From the NCBI GenBank assembly GCA_007922195.1, contig ML682024.1, forward strand, positions 8,780,579 through 8,844,578: DNA of 64,000 bases. The letters run 5' to 3'. The translations under genes were made by a program, and so were the position numbers. The notes beneath the pieces were generated by a model that saw nothing but the letters and a program-made list of their open reading frames with translations, was not told the origin of the DNA and did no database searches. Position 1 is the stretch's first letter; the number at the start of each line of letters is the position of its first letter. Positions 46,223 through 56,639 of the stretch are shown here, in pieces. This stretch comes from Podocnemis expansa. Its lineage: Eukaryota > Chordata > Testudines > Podocnemididae.

Positions 46223-49200
46223 CCCACCCACCACTTACCAATGATTCTGAGATAGTTGGCAGGGCTGAGCTGGGATCTGGTCACCTGGTTGTTGCTGTCC
46301 TTGATCTCGTACCCACAGGAATAATTCCCGGCACTGTCCCTGGATGCCACATGGTCATAAGTGTAGATGAATTTCCCGACTAAGCCCTTCTGGACTGAAA
46401 CCTGCTCCCCGTCCTTACAGAATGTGATGCGGGTAGGTGGGGTCTGGGAGAGTACGGAGCATTGAAGCCACACTGAGTCATTTGGCTGGGCAGATGTTTG
46501 GTTCAGATAGAGGACGGGAGCTCCTAGGGCACCTGAGAAGGGGAACGGGTCAGAGCTGTGAATGGAGTTGTCTGTGGCACTCATTACTGCGGGTGGATCT
46601 GTCTTGGATGGAGGTGCTTGTTACAGCCCAGCTGGGCCAATGGGGGAAATGAGCTCTCTTCAGAGCCCAGGAGCTTTATTACATGGGACCATTTGAATTG
46701 TGGGAATCTGAAAGCACAATCAGGCTGGGCTATTGCTGGGTATTTGTTAGAACAAAAGGCACCCCATTGACCCAGCTGGGGTAGTACAGCCAGGAGAGAG
46801 GTGACCCTCTTGAGGCTGGCCCCTGATTGTGCGGCGTTGCCTAAGTCCTGACAATACCTGGACCTGCTGCCACAGCTCTTGTGGTGGAGGCCAGGCACTG
46901 CCTCATGCAGCTTGCCATCCAACAGCCAAGGAGCTGTGCCCATCCTCCTCTAACATCCTCCCTCTTCTCATGCCCCTACCACCTCCACAACTGGCACAGG
47001 AGGTTGGGGGACACTTCTAGGCCCAGGCTAGGGGAAGTGGCAGACATGACTGGATCTCCCTTTTCTGGGAATCAGCAGGGTGATGAGACCCAGCGCTGAA
47101 CTAGCAGAGGAGTGCTGATGCTGTTTGCCAGGTCCTGGAGCAGCAGCAGGAAGTGAATCTTCTTTCCCTGGGAATTGTCAGGGTGATTGGTGCCAGGTCT
47201 GAACTGGCAGGGAATTGCTGCCACGAAGACAACATCAATATCTGTCTATCACCATCCCCACCCCAGTGGTGTCCCCAGCCACTGCCTAGCTGCAGTTTCC
47301 CCTGCCCTTAGTACTCAGGCAGCTGGCAAAGAAATGTAGCTGTGACTAAAAAGCCAAAGCCCAGCTCCCTCAGCCCCCTCTGAGCTAGATGTAGGGTTGC
47401 TGGAAGTGGCTCCAAAGCCCATGTGAAATGAGAGCTCAGGCTAGCTGATCTACGGTCCTGTCTGGCTTTTCCCTCTCAAAAGCCCCCTACCTTGCTGAGG
47501 CCTCAGATTAACAGTGCTGTTGAGATTTAAGGCTGAGGCATAGGCTGCATCCATGGAGGATGTGAGCTGAGTTTCAGGAATGTGGGAAGGTAAATCACTT
47601 GGGGTCAGAGTGGTAGCCTTCTCTGCTTCCCAGGGCCAGCGTCCCACATGTTGGATGGGCTGTAGACGTGACTTTCTCACCCATGTGTCACAAGGGCCTT
47701 AGGTCGGAGCACAGCTGAGAGGGAGAGGGAAGGGGAGGGGCTGGCAGGAGATCTGGATACCCTGCTCAGGTCCACACAGCCCTGTCTGCCTTCCCGTGTC
47801 ATTGCTGACAACACAACACTGAGAGGGTGTGGCCCTATGGGTGAGGGCTAGGCACCTGGAAGAGAAGGGTTTAATAGGGACAGACAGACAGATGGATTTA
47901 CCAGGAGCTGAGCAGATCTCCTGGCAGCTGGAACACAGCACTGGGGACAGAAAAGGGACATGTTACAACCCAGGGTAGAATCTCCCCAGATGTGAGATGT
48001 CATGAATGTCTGAGGAGGCCTTTGCCCTACCAGGAGCCTGGACCCCATTCCAGCCCCACCCATCTTATCAGGAACACCCTCACCTGCTCCATGTAGATGC
48101 ATCATGCACTCTGCAGAGCCTTGACTCCTGGGTTTCTCTGAGCCCTGATCCCAACCCCTGCTGAAAACAGATCTGTGGCAGGTCCAACTGTGTGACTTTG
48201 GCTTGGCCCTATAGCGAGTCTGATCCTGAGCCCCAGACCCAGCATGTCCTAATTCTGGGGGGATCTAGAACCAGACCCCAACTGGGGGAATCCAGAACTA
48301 GAACCCTGGATCCCAGCTCTGTGTCTCTGGCCCATTGATAATAAAGAGGAAGCCCTGGGGCTGGACCCCAGTAATCCCCCACACTCCAATAAAAGCAGCC
48401 TTGCCTGTTCTCTGCCTCCAGGCTGAGCTGGCATCTCATGTTCTTCCATCTTCAAACCCAACCTGTCCTGACTGCATGTCCATGGACCCTTTGGCACACT
48501 AGGTATTGTTTACAGTGAAATACAAGGTCACACTTTGTAACAAGGGATGGCAACCAGACCTGCAGCCTGGAGGTGGGAGTGGGAAAGCAGGGCCCCAGGA
48601 AGGGGACAAGCAAGTCAACATGAGCTCCCTGAGCAATGCTGGAAAAACAGGTGCTCCTGGGTTGTCCAATGCGGGGAGCAGTGCACACAGGAGAAGGCAG
48701 GGGATTTCCCCTCCTCTTACAATCTAGGTGAGACCAATACTAGATCCTGCATCCAGTTCTAGGGTCCCCAGTTTAGAGGATGTGGAAAAGAGGGTACAGA
48801 ACAGAGCCAGAAAAAGAGCCTGCTTTGAGGGCTGGAGCAATGCCTCACCGTGAGCCTGGAGGAGCTTTGTGTGTGTAGCTTGTCATGGTGCCTAAGACCC
48901 GTACTGAGTACTGGGTCTGGTTCTTCAGTGCAGAACCAGATCCAAAGGCTGGATACTGAATATCAGCAAATTGAAGTGAGAAAGAAGGCAGCACCTTTTT
49001 CCTGTGTGCGGATCAGCCACCGAACCAGGCTCCTTAGGGGAGTGGGGGAGACACATCCAGGCTGTGACCCTTCTGGGAGATGTTTTAGTCAAAAGAAAGT
49101 TGCAGGGCTCAGTGCAGGAGATCTGGGGGACAGTTTCTGCTCTGGGCTAATCATGGGCTTAATCTCTGTGAGGCTGTGACTGTAACTGGCCTTGGATGAC

Positions 49201-49424
49201 TCTCATCCCCAGCCTGTCTCCGGCACTGAGTGCTGGCCCTGCGCTGGTTTGGGATGGTCCAACTCCCACAACCATCCCAGGACTGCAACCCTCTGCCAGT
49301 GATGAGGATTTGCTGACTGCCTGGGCCAGGGATTGCTCTTGGTTCTGTTTGCTCCCAACCCTACAAATTAGCACAGGCTTCCCGGATACTCACCAGACAG
49401 CAAGAGGCACAGAGACAAGATCAT
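39507..49424 (-). CDS. Receptor D: Ig-superfamily receptor with YxxL tail, possibly inhibitory type
   Basis: Exons in transcription order: 49424-49394, 47940-47902, 46532-46239, 43674-43630, 42710-42666, 40815-40732 and 39544-39507. All junctions are phase 1, so together they give 576 nt (191 residues) without a stop. The signal peptide opens MILSLCLLLS. The Ig domain has Cys48, Cys62 and Cys96, as in C, and an N-glycan site at Asn34. Two 15-residue stalk segments follow, then a helix (LVLGITVPVILVLSVVLYFL) and a C-terminus LIERIYSQLDL. YSQL fits YxxL, but Arg precedes the residue before Tyr, so it is not a textbook ITIM. Further tail exons may be missing from this model. The TM lacks the Arg seen in C. 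Convergent with receptor C. Confidence 0.7.
39960..39984 (-). other. Candidate 25-nt cytoplasmic microexon
   Basis: Flanked by CTTCCAG and GTAGGA on the minus strand. Copy 3 (63254-63278) keeps the same length and borders. A phase change would need a second exon (perhaps near 39640-39590) to restore the frame, so this is only a suggestion. Confidence 0.3.
40732..40815 (-). CDS. Receptor D transmembrane exon
   Basis: 84 nt between TTCTTTCCTAG and GTGAGTATG, phase 1 to 1. It encodes LDLKLVLGITVPVILVL and SVVLYFLGKK. The tail continues in further exons, unlike the TM exons of A, B and C. The same exon begins again at the window's right edge (63961). Confidence 0.8.
41000..42300. other. Intron of receptor D with AT-rich repeats
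   Basis: 41060-41420 and 41690-41780 are full of AAATTTT/CATTTTG-like self-similar sequence. CA-rich stretch at 42010. No exon found. Confidence 0.4.
42666..42710 (-). CDS. Receptor D stalk exon, second copy
   Basis: 45 nt between TTATTGCCTAG and GTAAATG. It encodes EDSSRDDVGDSSSQ. Intact borders and frame. About 1 kb from the other copy. Confidence 0.7.
42880..43440. repeat. Insertion between the two stalk-exon copies
   Basis: This block has no match to the stalk-exon flanks on either side or in receptor B and is probably an interspersed repeat. It includes TATTAGCAATCCCATTTACA. No family assigned. Confidence 0.4.
43630..43674 (-). CDS. Receptor D stalk exon, first copy
   Basis: 45 nt, same borders, encoding GDSRSDDVRNSSSH. 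It and its flank (43440-43760) duplicate 42480-42760. Confidence 0.7.
43800..44300 (+). mobile_element. CR1 LINE 3' end
   Basis: Sense orientation: GAGCAACAAAAATGATCAAA, 'gaagactcgggattcctgag', 'agctctggaacagcttccaa', 'gggctggacttgatagcatc', ending 'tttctgtgatg'. Strongly CR1-like. Confidence 0.85.
44603..45065 (-). pseudogene. Receptor D: two decayed Ig exons fused
   Basis: From high to low coordinates the first half of an Ig domain (VLTQTLATHVICYNNGKEIS) runs straight into the start of another (HLSQISAQSG). The second then shows SVFQCAMFSSVPATRTI, CKDGEEVSSQKG and, in another frame, SSGNYSCGFEVKDS, with a donor GTAAGG at 44602. There are at least two frameshifts. The deletion joining the two halves is near 44893. 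Exon 46239-46532 is the intact parent. This unit is a dead tandem copy of it with about 1.4 kb of flank. Confidence 0.8.
45066..46238. other. Intron of receptor D, tandem duplicate of 46533-47450
   Basis: 'agcccagctgggcagatggg' (45200) matches 46630, and 'ggctaagggaagtggcaggc' (45815) matches 47025. Contains the TC/AC microsatellite. No exon. Confidence 0.6.
46154..46220. repeat. (TC)n(AC)n compound microsatellite
   Basis: A TC run of about 28 bases is followed directly by an AC run of about 38 bases, just inside the intron next to the Ig exon donor. Confidence 0.95.
46239..46532 (-). CDS. Receptor D Ig-domain exon
   Basis: 294 nt, acceptor CCTTCTCAG, donor GTAAGT at 46238, phase 1 to 1. 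Motifs: APVLYLNQTSAQP, SVWLQCSV, RITFCKDGEQ, SAGNYSCGYEIKDSNNQVTR. Intact and the best-preserved Ig exon in the window. Confidence 0.85.
46533..47901. other. Intron of receptor D
   Basis: Parent sequence of the tandem duplicate at 45066-46130. No exon recognised. Confidence 0.5.
47902..47940 (-). CDS. Receptor D exon 2 (signal peptide, part 2)
   Basis: 39 nt between CTGTCCCCAG and GTAAATCC. It encodes VLCSSCQEICSAP including the junction codon. Same length and end as exon 2 of receptor C. Confidence 0.8.
47941..49393. other. Intron 1 of receptor D
   Basis: Carries a CR1 remnant at 48735-48850. The rest shows no gene; 48140-48300 matches 18110-18300 of receptor B in inverted orientation. Confidence 0.45.
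48735..48850 (+). mobile_element. Old CR1 fragment
   Basis: 'actagatcctgcatccagtt', 'ccccagtttagaggatgtgg' and 'gaacagagccagaaaaagag' resemble the end of the CR1 reverse transcriptase region. Confidence 0.55.
49394..49424 (-). CDS. Receptor D exon 1 (signal peptide, part 1)
   Basis: ATG at 49424-49422, 31 nt, donor GTGAGTATCC. MILSLCLLLS. Intact counterpart of the dead exon 1 of receptor B, which shares the donor flank TATCCGGGAA. Confidence 0.85.
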
Positions 49425-49964
49425 TGCAGCAGTTGTGGGGAACCGAGAGGGATGGAAATGACCCAGCTGCTTCTGCTCTTAACAGAGTTGGGAGGGGACA
49501 ATCCACAGTCACTCACTACCCTGTCCTGCCCCCTCTGATATGTAGGGTGCAGGGAGAGGACAAGCCCCAGATTTGGGTGCTCCAATCTGTCCCTTCAGGG
49601 CAGAAGGACCCACTCCCTACTCTGAGTCTCCTTCAGGCCTCAGGGCTGGGTTGGGAACCCAGATGCTGTTCCTGCTTTGAGTCCCCATCAGGGCCATATG
49701 GGTGAGGCAGCAGTGAGAGTTCAGCCCCTCTCTGCTCTGTCCTGTCCTTTCCCCATGTCTGATTGACATAGTTCCCCATTTCCTGTCCCTTGCACCCTCA
49801 CCTTGGCCACAGCATTTCTATTTAAGGCTGAAAGTCTGAGAATCAAAAACACATTAGATACAACAATAAAAATCCTCCTTATTAAACACCAACCTGGCCT
49901 GACTGGAGGGTTTAGCAATAACCCCAGCTAGCTCATCCATTGAGCTCAAAATGATTCACATGGG
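49425..49964 (-). promoter_or_regulatory. Upstream region of receptor D
   Basis: The first 260 bases match the 5' regions of units B and C in inverted orientation and should hold the promoter and 5' untranslated sequence. No defined element is visible. Confidence 0.35.
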
Positions 49965-50110
49965 AGGGAAACTGATGGGGAAACAAAGGCACAGAAAAGT
50001 GGGGATGTGAAGGACCCGAGGTCACCCAGCAAGGCAGAGCCAGGAACAGAAGCCAGAATGTATGATTGCCTGACCAGTGCGCTGCTCGTGTGGCGCTAGG
50101 CCACAATGCC
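49965..50110 (+). repeat. MIR-type SINE
   Basis: 'gaaactgatggggaaacaaa', 'gaggtcacccagcaaggcag' and 'gagccaggaacagaagccag' in MIR order. Confidence 0.7.
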
Positions 50111-51839
50111 TCTCTTTACATCAGGGGTCAATGTGTCAAAGGCAACTAGCAATGCAGCCAGACAGCTAGTGGGATTCACTAGAGCTCCTAGGCAGGCCAG
50201 CCACTTGACTCTCCCTGGAAGCCAAAGAGAGTTAGACTCTTCACTCCCTTGGGTGCTCTCCCAAACCCACGAGACCTCTTGTGAGCATCGCTGGTTCCAA
50301 ATTTAGTGCCAGCTGATAAAAGAGCTGGAGTTTTTGAGAAAAGGCAGTTTCTGCTTTCTGCATAGTGTGGTCATATAGCCCCAAGGCACCTGCCCTCATG
50401 TGTGAGCTGAGCCCTGCATTGTTGCTGGGAGATCACCATCTAGGATGGTGGCTGTGTATCTCTTGATACACTGCTGAATCTGGGAAGACAGCATGATCCC
50501 GTCACTGAGTGTTAGGAGAATCAACTCCACCCCCCTGACACTCCCTCTCAGAGTTGCTTGTGGCAGCTGGGCCCATCTGTACAGCCCCCTCGGGTGATGG
50601 GTTCTCAGATTGAGGGCAGGGCTGACAATGCTATGTCAGAACAGAGCCTGCAGTTTAGGGCTCCATGATTTGGGGCTGTTCACCCAAAGCGCCCACAGGC
50701 CCTCCCTATCCCATCCCTCCTTCCTCTAACTCCTAGTTGCCAACTAGGCTGGGCACGAGGAGGGAGCCATGCCTCTGTTGATCATGAACTGGATGCGAGT
50801 CTAAGATTACAATTCCAGATCAAGAACCAAAGCTTTACAATCTCACCCTTTTAAAAATATGCTATATTTTTGGTGTGAGTTCATGAGTTCTGCTGTGTCA
50901 TGCTACCTCAGGACTCCTGTGTGATCAGTCAGTGATCACCAGTCACTTGAAGACATAACTATTTCTTGTCTTGACTTGTTCTTTTTCTTCTGGGGTGCAT
51001 CCTTCTTGCTTCTTCAGAGATTTGTCTGCATTCCTCAGGCATTGAAAGGGTGCTTGCATTTCATCAGGACAAGCTGTTGTTGGAGACTGAGCTACCTATC
51101 ACACATACCCTTCATTCACCCATCTTGTTCACACAACTATATGAAATTACACAGGATACACCTAAAGCAAGTTTTACCAATAGAAAATGGAGTCCATTAT
51201 TCAAGATAGAGTTTCACATACAGACTATAGAGTCTCATGGCACACTGGTTAGAGTGTCATTTAAACAGTCACTTTAGTTATTGTATCAAAGAACAGATAC
51301 ACAATATTGGCTAACAAAGACTATAAGGCAAATTCAATTCATTTTATCTCTCTGTACCCCTACACTCCAAGCCTCAAACCTGGGGCAGCCAGTGCAGAAT
51401 CAGCCACCTCTCCCAGCCCTGCAGTGTATCTTGATGGAGGCTGATGCTGCAGGATGAGTGACTGGCTGCTACTCAGAAGAGGGCAGGGAAGGGAGAGTCA
51501 ATACGGTGAGCAGCAGCCTCTCCTTCCCAACTCTGCAAGCACAGTCTGGTTGATCTCTGCAGTGGAGTGCAGAGGGACCTGCTGACTGAACTGATAGCTC
51601 CCAGAGCATCTTCAGAGCGTCCTGTTCAGACTATCCTTCCCCTGCCGAGCTGTGTTCTCTATGGGGGCCTGACCCCAGTTAGCAGCCCAGCAGGGCTAGG
51701 GTGTGTCACACCCTGTGATGTGGGATTGAACAACCCACTCACACAATGTTATTTTTGTCCTCACATGCCTTAACCTGCCTCATTCTCAATGTCTTTCCAG
51801 TTAGTTTGTTCTCATGATGTTTCCAGGGCAGGTTTATTG
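50111..51839. other. Intergenic, no gene recognised
   Basis: Open frames are short. The part around 51040-51300 is AT-rich. Nothing supportable. Confidence 0.35.
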
Positions 51840-51960
51840 TCACAGTCATATATTTAAAGCCCAGAAGGGACCAAGATGACCATCTAGTTTAAACATCTGC
51901 ACAGACTAGACTAGGGAGACTCCCACAGAGATCCCTGCATTGATCCCCTAATGCTGGGGT
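51840..51960 (-). mobile_element. CR1-like 3' end, antisense
   Basis: 'cagaagggaccaagatgacc' then 'atctagtttaaacatctgca' fits the antisense CR1 3' end. Confidence 0.65.
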
Positions 51961-53179
51961 TGGCAACCTAAAGAATAAGAAGAGCCATTCTAAAGCTTCC
52001 TCCAATAACCAAGTCTTTTGAGAGTGGGTGTAGCCTCCTGATGGAGGCAGCATGTAGTTGGGTCAGGTGGCTGCTGTAGGGTATCATGATCACAAGGCTG
52101 GGGGAGCCCGGAACCAGGAGGAGGCCCTCACTAGGTCCCCAGTGGCATGATGGAGACCAGAGGCTGGCCTGGGCTGCCCACAGGGCATCCTGCTGATGGT
52201 AGGGGTGGGGGACAGAGCCTCATGAAAGCAGCCAAAGAGCCACAGGTTGCAGATCACTGCTGTAATGTCTGGCTGAGGGAGAGCCTGGCTGTAGAAAGAG
52301 ACACACCCTCACAGTGCGAAGGCTCCCTACTGGCTTCCATTTCTGAACTCTAATGGTTGTGGCTGTTGGTTGAAAGAGGAGAATGGAAGGGGAGAGATAC
52401 TGGACTGGGACAGAGCAACTGGCGATGGACCTTGAGGTTTAGCTCCAGCTCTGGGGTCATAATCTGACCTTCCCCAGAATGTGGGGGTGTGGACCTTGGA
52501 TTCAGGTTTTGGTTTATTATGGAGACAGTCCCTGGTTACAAAGTTAGGATCTAAATTCACCCTAAGTCTGTGCACAGGAGACTCCCTCTGAGAACAAATG
52601 TGCAGAGATGATGATCCAGAACCTGACTGAGGAGACAAAGAAGATTTGTATGGCTGAGCCATTGACTTGTGAATGGGGAAGAGGTATGAAGTGAAGCTGC
52701 TTGTCTTGGCATAGATCTTGGGAAGTGGAAAGGAGCATGTAGATCTGGTGCATACCCAACGCCTGACACTGACAGACTGACTGAGTAGCTAGGCAAGGCT
52801 GTACACATACTTGAGATACATTTTAGCAAAGGATGCTGCGAGGTTTAACATTTTACTGAAGAGGATAACCCACAGCCAGTTGTCAGGATAGGGACTGTGC
52901 TGTCTTACACCTGACTTTACAGAACCATACAGTACTGAGGCAACTACATGTTTCATAATGCTCACTACCCCAGGCTGGCTGGCAATTTTACGTCGACTTT
53001 TTTCAATACCAAGCTTGAATTTTGATGAACTATTTTTTTTTTTTAATTTAATGATTTATTGACTTGTGGCCATCTCTGCTGCATTTGAACATTTTTGGTT
53101 TTTTGTTCTAAAACCAACAGCCTCCAACTATTTCAGTTCTGGAAGTTTTTAGCTTGAAATTTTTCAGTTTTAGAATAGA
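51961..53179. other. Intergenic, no gene recognised
   Basis: Frames on the minus strand near 52327-52829 are Ser/Pro-rich without a recognisable domain. I do not call them genes. Confidence 0.35.
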
Positions 53180-53300
53180 GTAAAATCATAGGGTTGGAAA
53201 GGACCTTGTGAGATCATTGAGTCCACCCCCCTTGGGCTTGAACCCAGGCCCTTCTGCATCTTAAGCAAAAGGGTTAGTCACTACACTATTTGCAGATGGG
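53180..53300 (-). mobile_element. CR1-like 3' end, antisense, with SINE-like sequence
   Basis: 'atcatagggttggaaaggac' is the antisense CR1 end, followed by 'gaacccaggcccttctgcat' and 'ttagtcactacactatt', which is typical of SINEs. Confidence 0.6.
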
Positions 53301-54584
53301 TGTCAGCTACCAAAATTGATATGTTCCTCCCTAGTTTTTAGGTTTTAAGTTTGTTGGTGAAAAGTTAAACTTTTATTGCTGAAGATTTCAAGAGAAACTT
53401 ATCTAAATTTTTCATTGAGGGAAAAAGATTCCATTTTTTGCTCTATTCCAGGATGTCCCATGTTTAAGCCCTGAGTATGTGAAGGTAGAACCTGCCAATC
53501 TGCTCTGCCCTATGGCTACATAACGCCCCTGTAATCACAGCTATGGGAAGTCCTCTTTAACACACCAGTCCTTCTCAGGATTAGAAGGGACCCATTCGCT
53601 GGCCTTGTCTCTCTAGGAATGTAGGCAGGAATCTGCCATTGTCACTCGCATAGATTGTGTACAGGTTTATGGGGAGTCCCATGTCAGGTCTTAGGCCTTC
53701 ATTGCCCTAATCCAGCCCCACCCCGTGAAAGCTCCCAGCCCTTGCTGGCCCCTGTATAGAGGGATTGGAGTCTGGCCACCATCCAAGGCCTTTCTGTGAT
53801 CTGAAAATATGGCCCAGCCCCAAAACAAAGAGTGAACGTAAGTTTCTGTGCCATTTTGTTACCTGCCTGCCCTTGTGCAAAACAGGGCCTCTGACATCCC
53901 GAAAGCCAGGTCACAGCAGATGCTGGAAGGCTGGTGAAAATGTTTCTGGTTTTTTGTTTTTGTTTTTGGTGTTTTTTTTTTCCTTTTCTTTTTTTGTTTG
54001 GAAAATTTTCTTTTAATTTAAAATCATTCCTTAAATCTTCCAGTAAGCTACAGAATGACTCAAAACCAAACCATAATGATTTAAAATAGATCAGCTCAGC
54101 CAATCAATTAAAATCAAATGGAATCATAATGAATATTTCAAAAAGTTCAGTTCCTAGTTTCCTCCTCCTGAAAACCCAGAAGAATTTCAATTTGATCTCG
54201 TTAGACAGGAACTGAACTTCTTATTTTATATTGTGAATCACTTTATCCAAAATTTGCAAATTCAATGACATTTTTGGTGCATATTTTCATATATCTTTGA
54301 AAGGCATTTTATATTAAAAAACTTTTTTGATGAAACATTCTTCTCCAGGTCCAGTTTCCAGCTTATTTATAGGGCTCTTGTTTAGCCTAATAACAAAGGA
54401 TAAAATATTGAAAAAGCACCAAAGTTGCACTGTCTTTCAATAGCAGTGTAGGGCCAGATCCATGAAGGGACATAGACAGACTAAGGGCTAACTGATCTGG
54501 GAGCACCTACCAGTTCAGACTCAGCACCAAAGAAAGTTAGGGGCAAGGGAGAGAGACTGAGAACATGAGGCCAGAACACTCAAG
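53301..54584. other. AT-rich intergenic DNA
   Basis: Poly-T runs (53950-54010) and AAATTTTTC-like repeats. No gene. Confidence 0.4.
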
Positions 54585-54720
54585 TTTTTGGCTAGAGGAC
54601 TCAGGTGACATGTGGGAGAACCAGGTTTGATTTCCTGTCTCTGATGTGGCACAGGAACTTGAACCCAGGTATTTTACTTTGTAGGTAAGTCCCTTAGTAA
54701 CAGTCTGTGGAGTGACTCAC
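54585..54720. repeat. SINE-like sequence
   Basis: 'ggactcaggtgacatgtggg' and 'gaacttgaacccaggtattt' resemble both ends of a tRNA-related SINE. Strongly diverged. Confidence 0.45.
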
Positions 54721-54770
54721 TCCAATTGGAGCTGGTCCATTTACATAAAGAGTTCTTGGAGCAGGAATTT

Positions 54771-55630
54771 NNNNNNNNNNNNNNNNNNNNNNNNNNNNNN
54801 NNNNNNNNNNNNNNNNNNNNNNNNNNNNNNNNNNNNNNNNNNNNNNNNNNNNNNNNNNNNNNNNNNNNNNNNNNNNNNNNNNNNNNNNNNNNNNNNNNNN
54901 NNNNNNNNNNNNNNNNNNNNNNNNNNNNNNNNNNNNNNNNNNNNNNNNNNNNNNNNNNNNNNNNNNNNNNNNNNNNNNNNNNNNNNNNNNNNNNNNNNNN
55001 NNNNNNNNNNNNNNNNNNNNNNNNNNNNNNNNNNNNNNNNNNNNNNNNNNNNNNNNNNNNNNNNNNNNNNNNNNNNNNNNNNNNNNNNNNNNNNNNNNNN
55101 NNNNNNNNNNNNNNNNNNNNNNNNNNNNNNNNNNNNNNNNNNNNNNNNNNNNNNNNNNNNNNNNNNNNNNNNNNNNNNNNNNNNNNNNNNNNNNNNNNNN
55201 NNNNNNNNNNNNNNNNNNNNNNNNNNNNNNNNNNNNNNNNNNNNNNNNNNNNNNNNNNNNNNNNNNNNNNNNNNNNNNNNNNNNNNNNNNNNNNNNNNNN
55301 NNNNNNNNNNNNNNNNNNNNNNNNNNNNNNNNNNNNNNNNNNNNNNNNNNNNNNNNNNNNNNNNNNNNNNNNNNNNNNNNNNNNNNNNNNNNNNNNNNNN
55401 NNNNNNNNNNNNNNNNNNNNNNNNNNNNNNNNNNNNNNNNNNNNNNNNNNNNNNNNNNNNNNNNNNNNNNNNNNNNNNNNNNNNNNNNNNNNNNNNNNNN
55501 NNNNNNNNNNNNNNNNNNNNNNNNNNNNNNNNNNNNNNNNNNNNNNNNNNNNNNNNNNNNNNNNNNNNNNNNNNNNNNNNNNNNNNNNNNNNNNNNNNNN
55601 NNNNNNNNNNNNNNNNNNNNNNNNNNNNNN
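54771..55630. other. Assembly gap
   Basis: 860 Ns. The true size and content are unknown. Any frame that crosses it is an artefact. Confidence 1.
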
Positions 55631-55654
55631 AAGCCCAGTTTGGACCTGGAGTTC

Positions 55655-55715
55655 CTTAGGTCAACTTAAGGGAGGTTAAGTTGACCTAAGGCTCCAGTGT
55701 AGAGAAACCCCAGGG
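55655..55715. repeat. Short palindromic foldback element
   Basis: CTTAGGTCAACTTAA and its reverse complement TTAAGTTGACCTAAG lie ten bases apart, with 'ctggag' and 'ctccag' outside. Probably the end piece of a small DNA transposon. Confidence 0.65.
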
Positions 55716-56464
55716 GTGTTCACAGGCCACTTCACCTCAAATGGTCCCTTGCAATCTCGGTTAACTCCTCATATGACACCGTCTGTTGCATTTAGACATG
55801 ACACTGTATCAGTTTTCCACCCGTGAATTTGAGCTCTGGGGAAACTGAGAAGTTTGTCTCTCTCTCAGCAGAAGTGGGTACAATAAATGATACAACCACA
55901 CCCACCTTGTCTGTCAGACAGAGAGCAAGCCATGTGGTTACTGGGTGCTGAAGCCGCAGTGGCTGGAGAAGCATGCAGTCTCTGGTCACGCCACATTCCC
56001 CCCCCCCCCTTTGGCTTTGACATAATTTGAGGTGAAGAACTTGACACTGCATCTGGCAACCATGAGAAACTGAAACTGGCTCCCCATGAGGTGCAGGGGC
56101 TCCTGGCTGCAGCACCCACCCATATAAATACTGAGCTGTGCTGAAGGATGCATAGCACCAGAGAATGAGGAAGCAGCTACGATGTTGTGGTTACCTCCCC
56201 AAGAAAGCTGCTCAAAATTATGAAGCTAAAACCAGCCTTTGTGCAGCTAGAAACCCAGACAGAGCTGACCAGAGCTCTCCCTGGGCTGGGTGTGGACTGC
56301 AGGGCCACTGAGGTGGATGGGGAGAGGATGGCCAATGACAGTTAGGCCTAGCCGAGTTGTGCAGGACCCAGGCCATGCTGTGGAGGAATCACACAGTTGC
56401 CAGCAGGACTCAGCAATGATCCCCACTTGACAAGCAACTCACATTAACTGGAAGAATTCTGGGC
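55716..56464. other. Intergenic, no gene recognised
   Basis: Nothing supportable on either strand. Confidence 0.35.
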
Positions 56465-56639
56465 CTGATCCTGCAGCCCTCTGGGGTGGAGACTGTTTGT
56501 ACAGGGACACGTCACCCTGCACTGAGAGGTGGTCACCTCCAGGGTGGGGCATGGAGGCAACAGTTATACAGGGACCCCTCAGCTAGCATCAAGAAGCAGT
56601 TGCCTCTGGGGTGGGGAACAGATGGTGTAAAAGTAACCC
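56465..56639 (+). repeat. Tandem repeat, left part
   Basis: Units of about 75-80 bp with CCTCTGGGGTGGGGAACAG-like phrases and 'tacagggacccctcagctag'. The same units resume at 57930, on the other side of the 1.2-kb repeat. Confidence 0.65.

Noticed and set aside
45859..46238. Extension of the Ig frame of receptor D past its donor
   Set aside because: It reads through GTAAGT into a TC/AC microsatellite; this is intron.
52327..52829. Minus-strand Ser/Pro-rich frames as a gene
   Set aside because: No domain, no splice-border support and no similar copy elsewhere in the window.
54712..55679. Two long plus-strand frames of more than 300 codons
   Set aside because: They consist almost wholly of the N gap; no real coding sequence.
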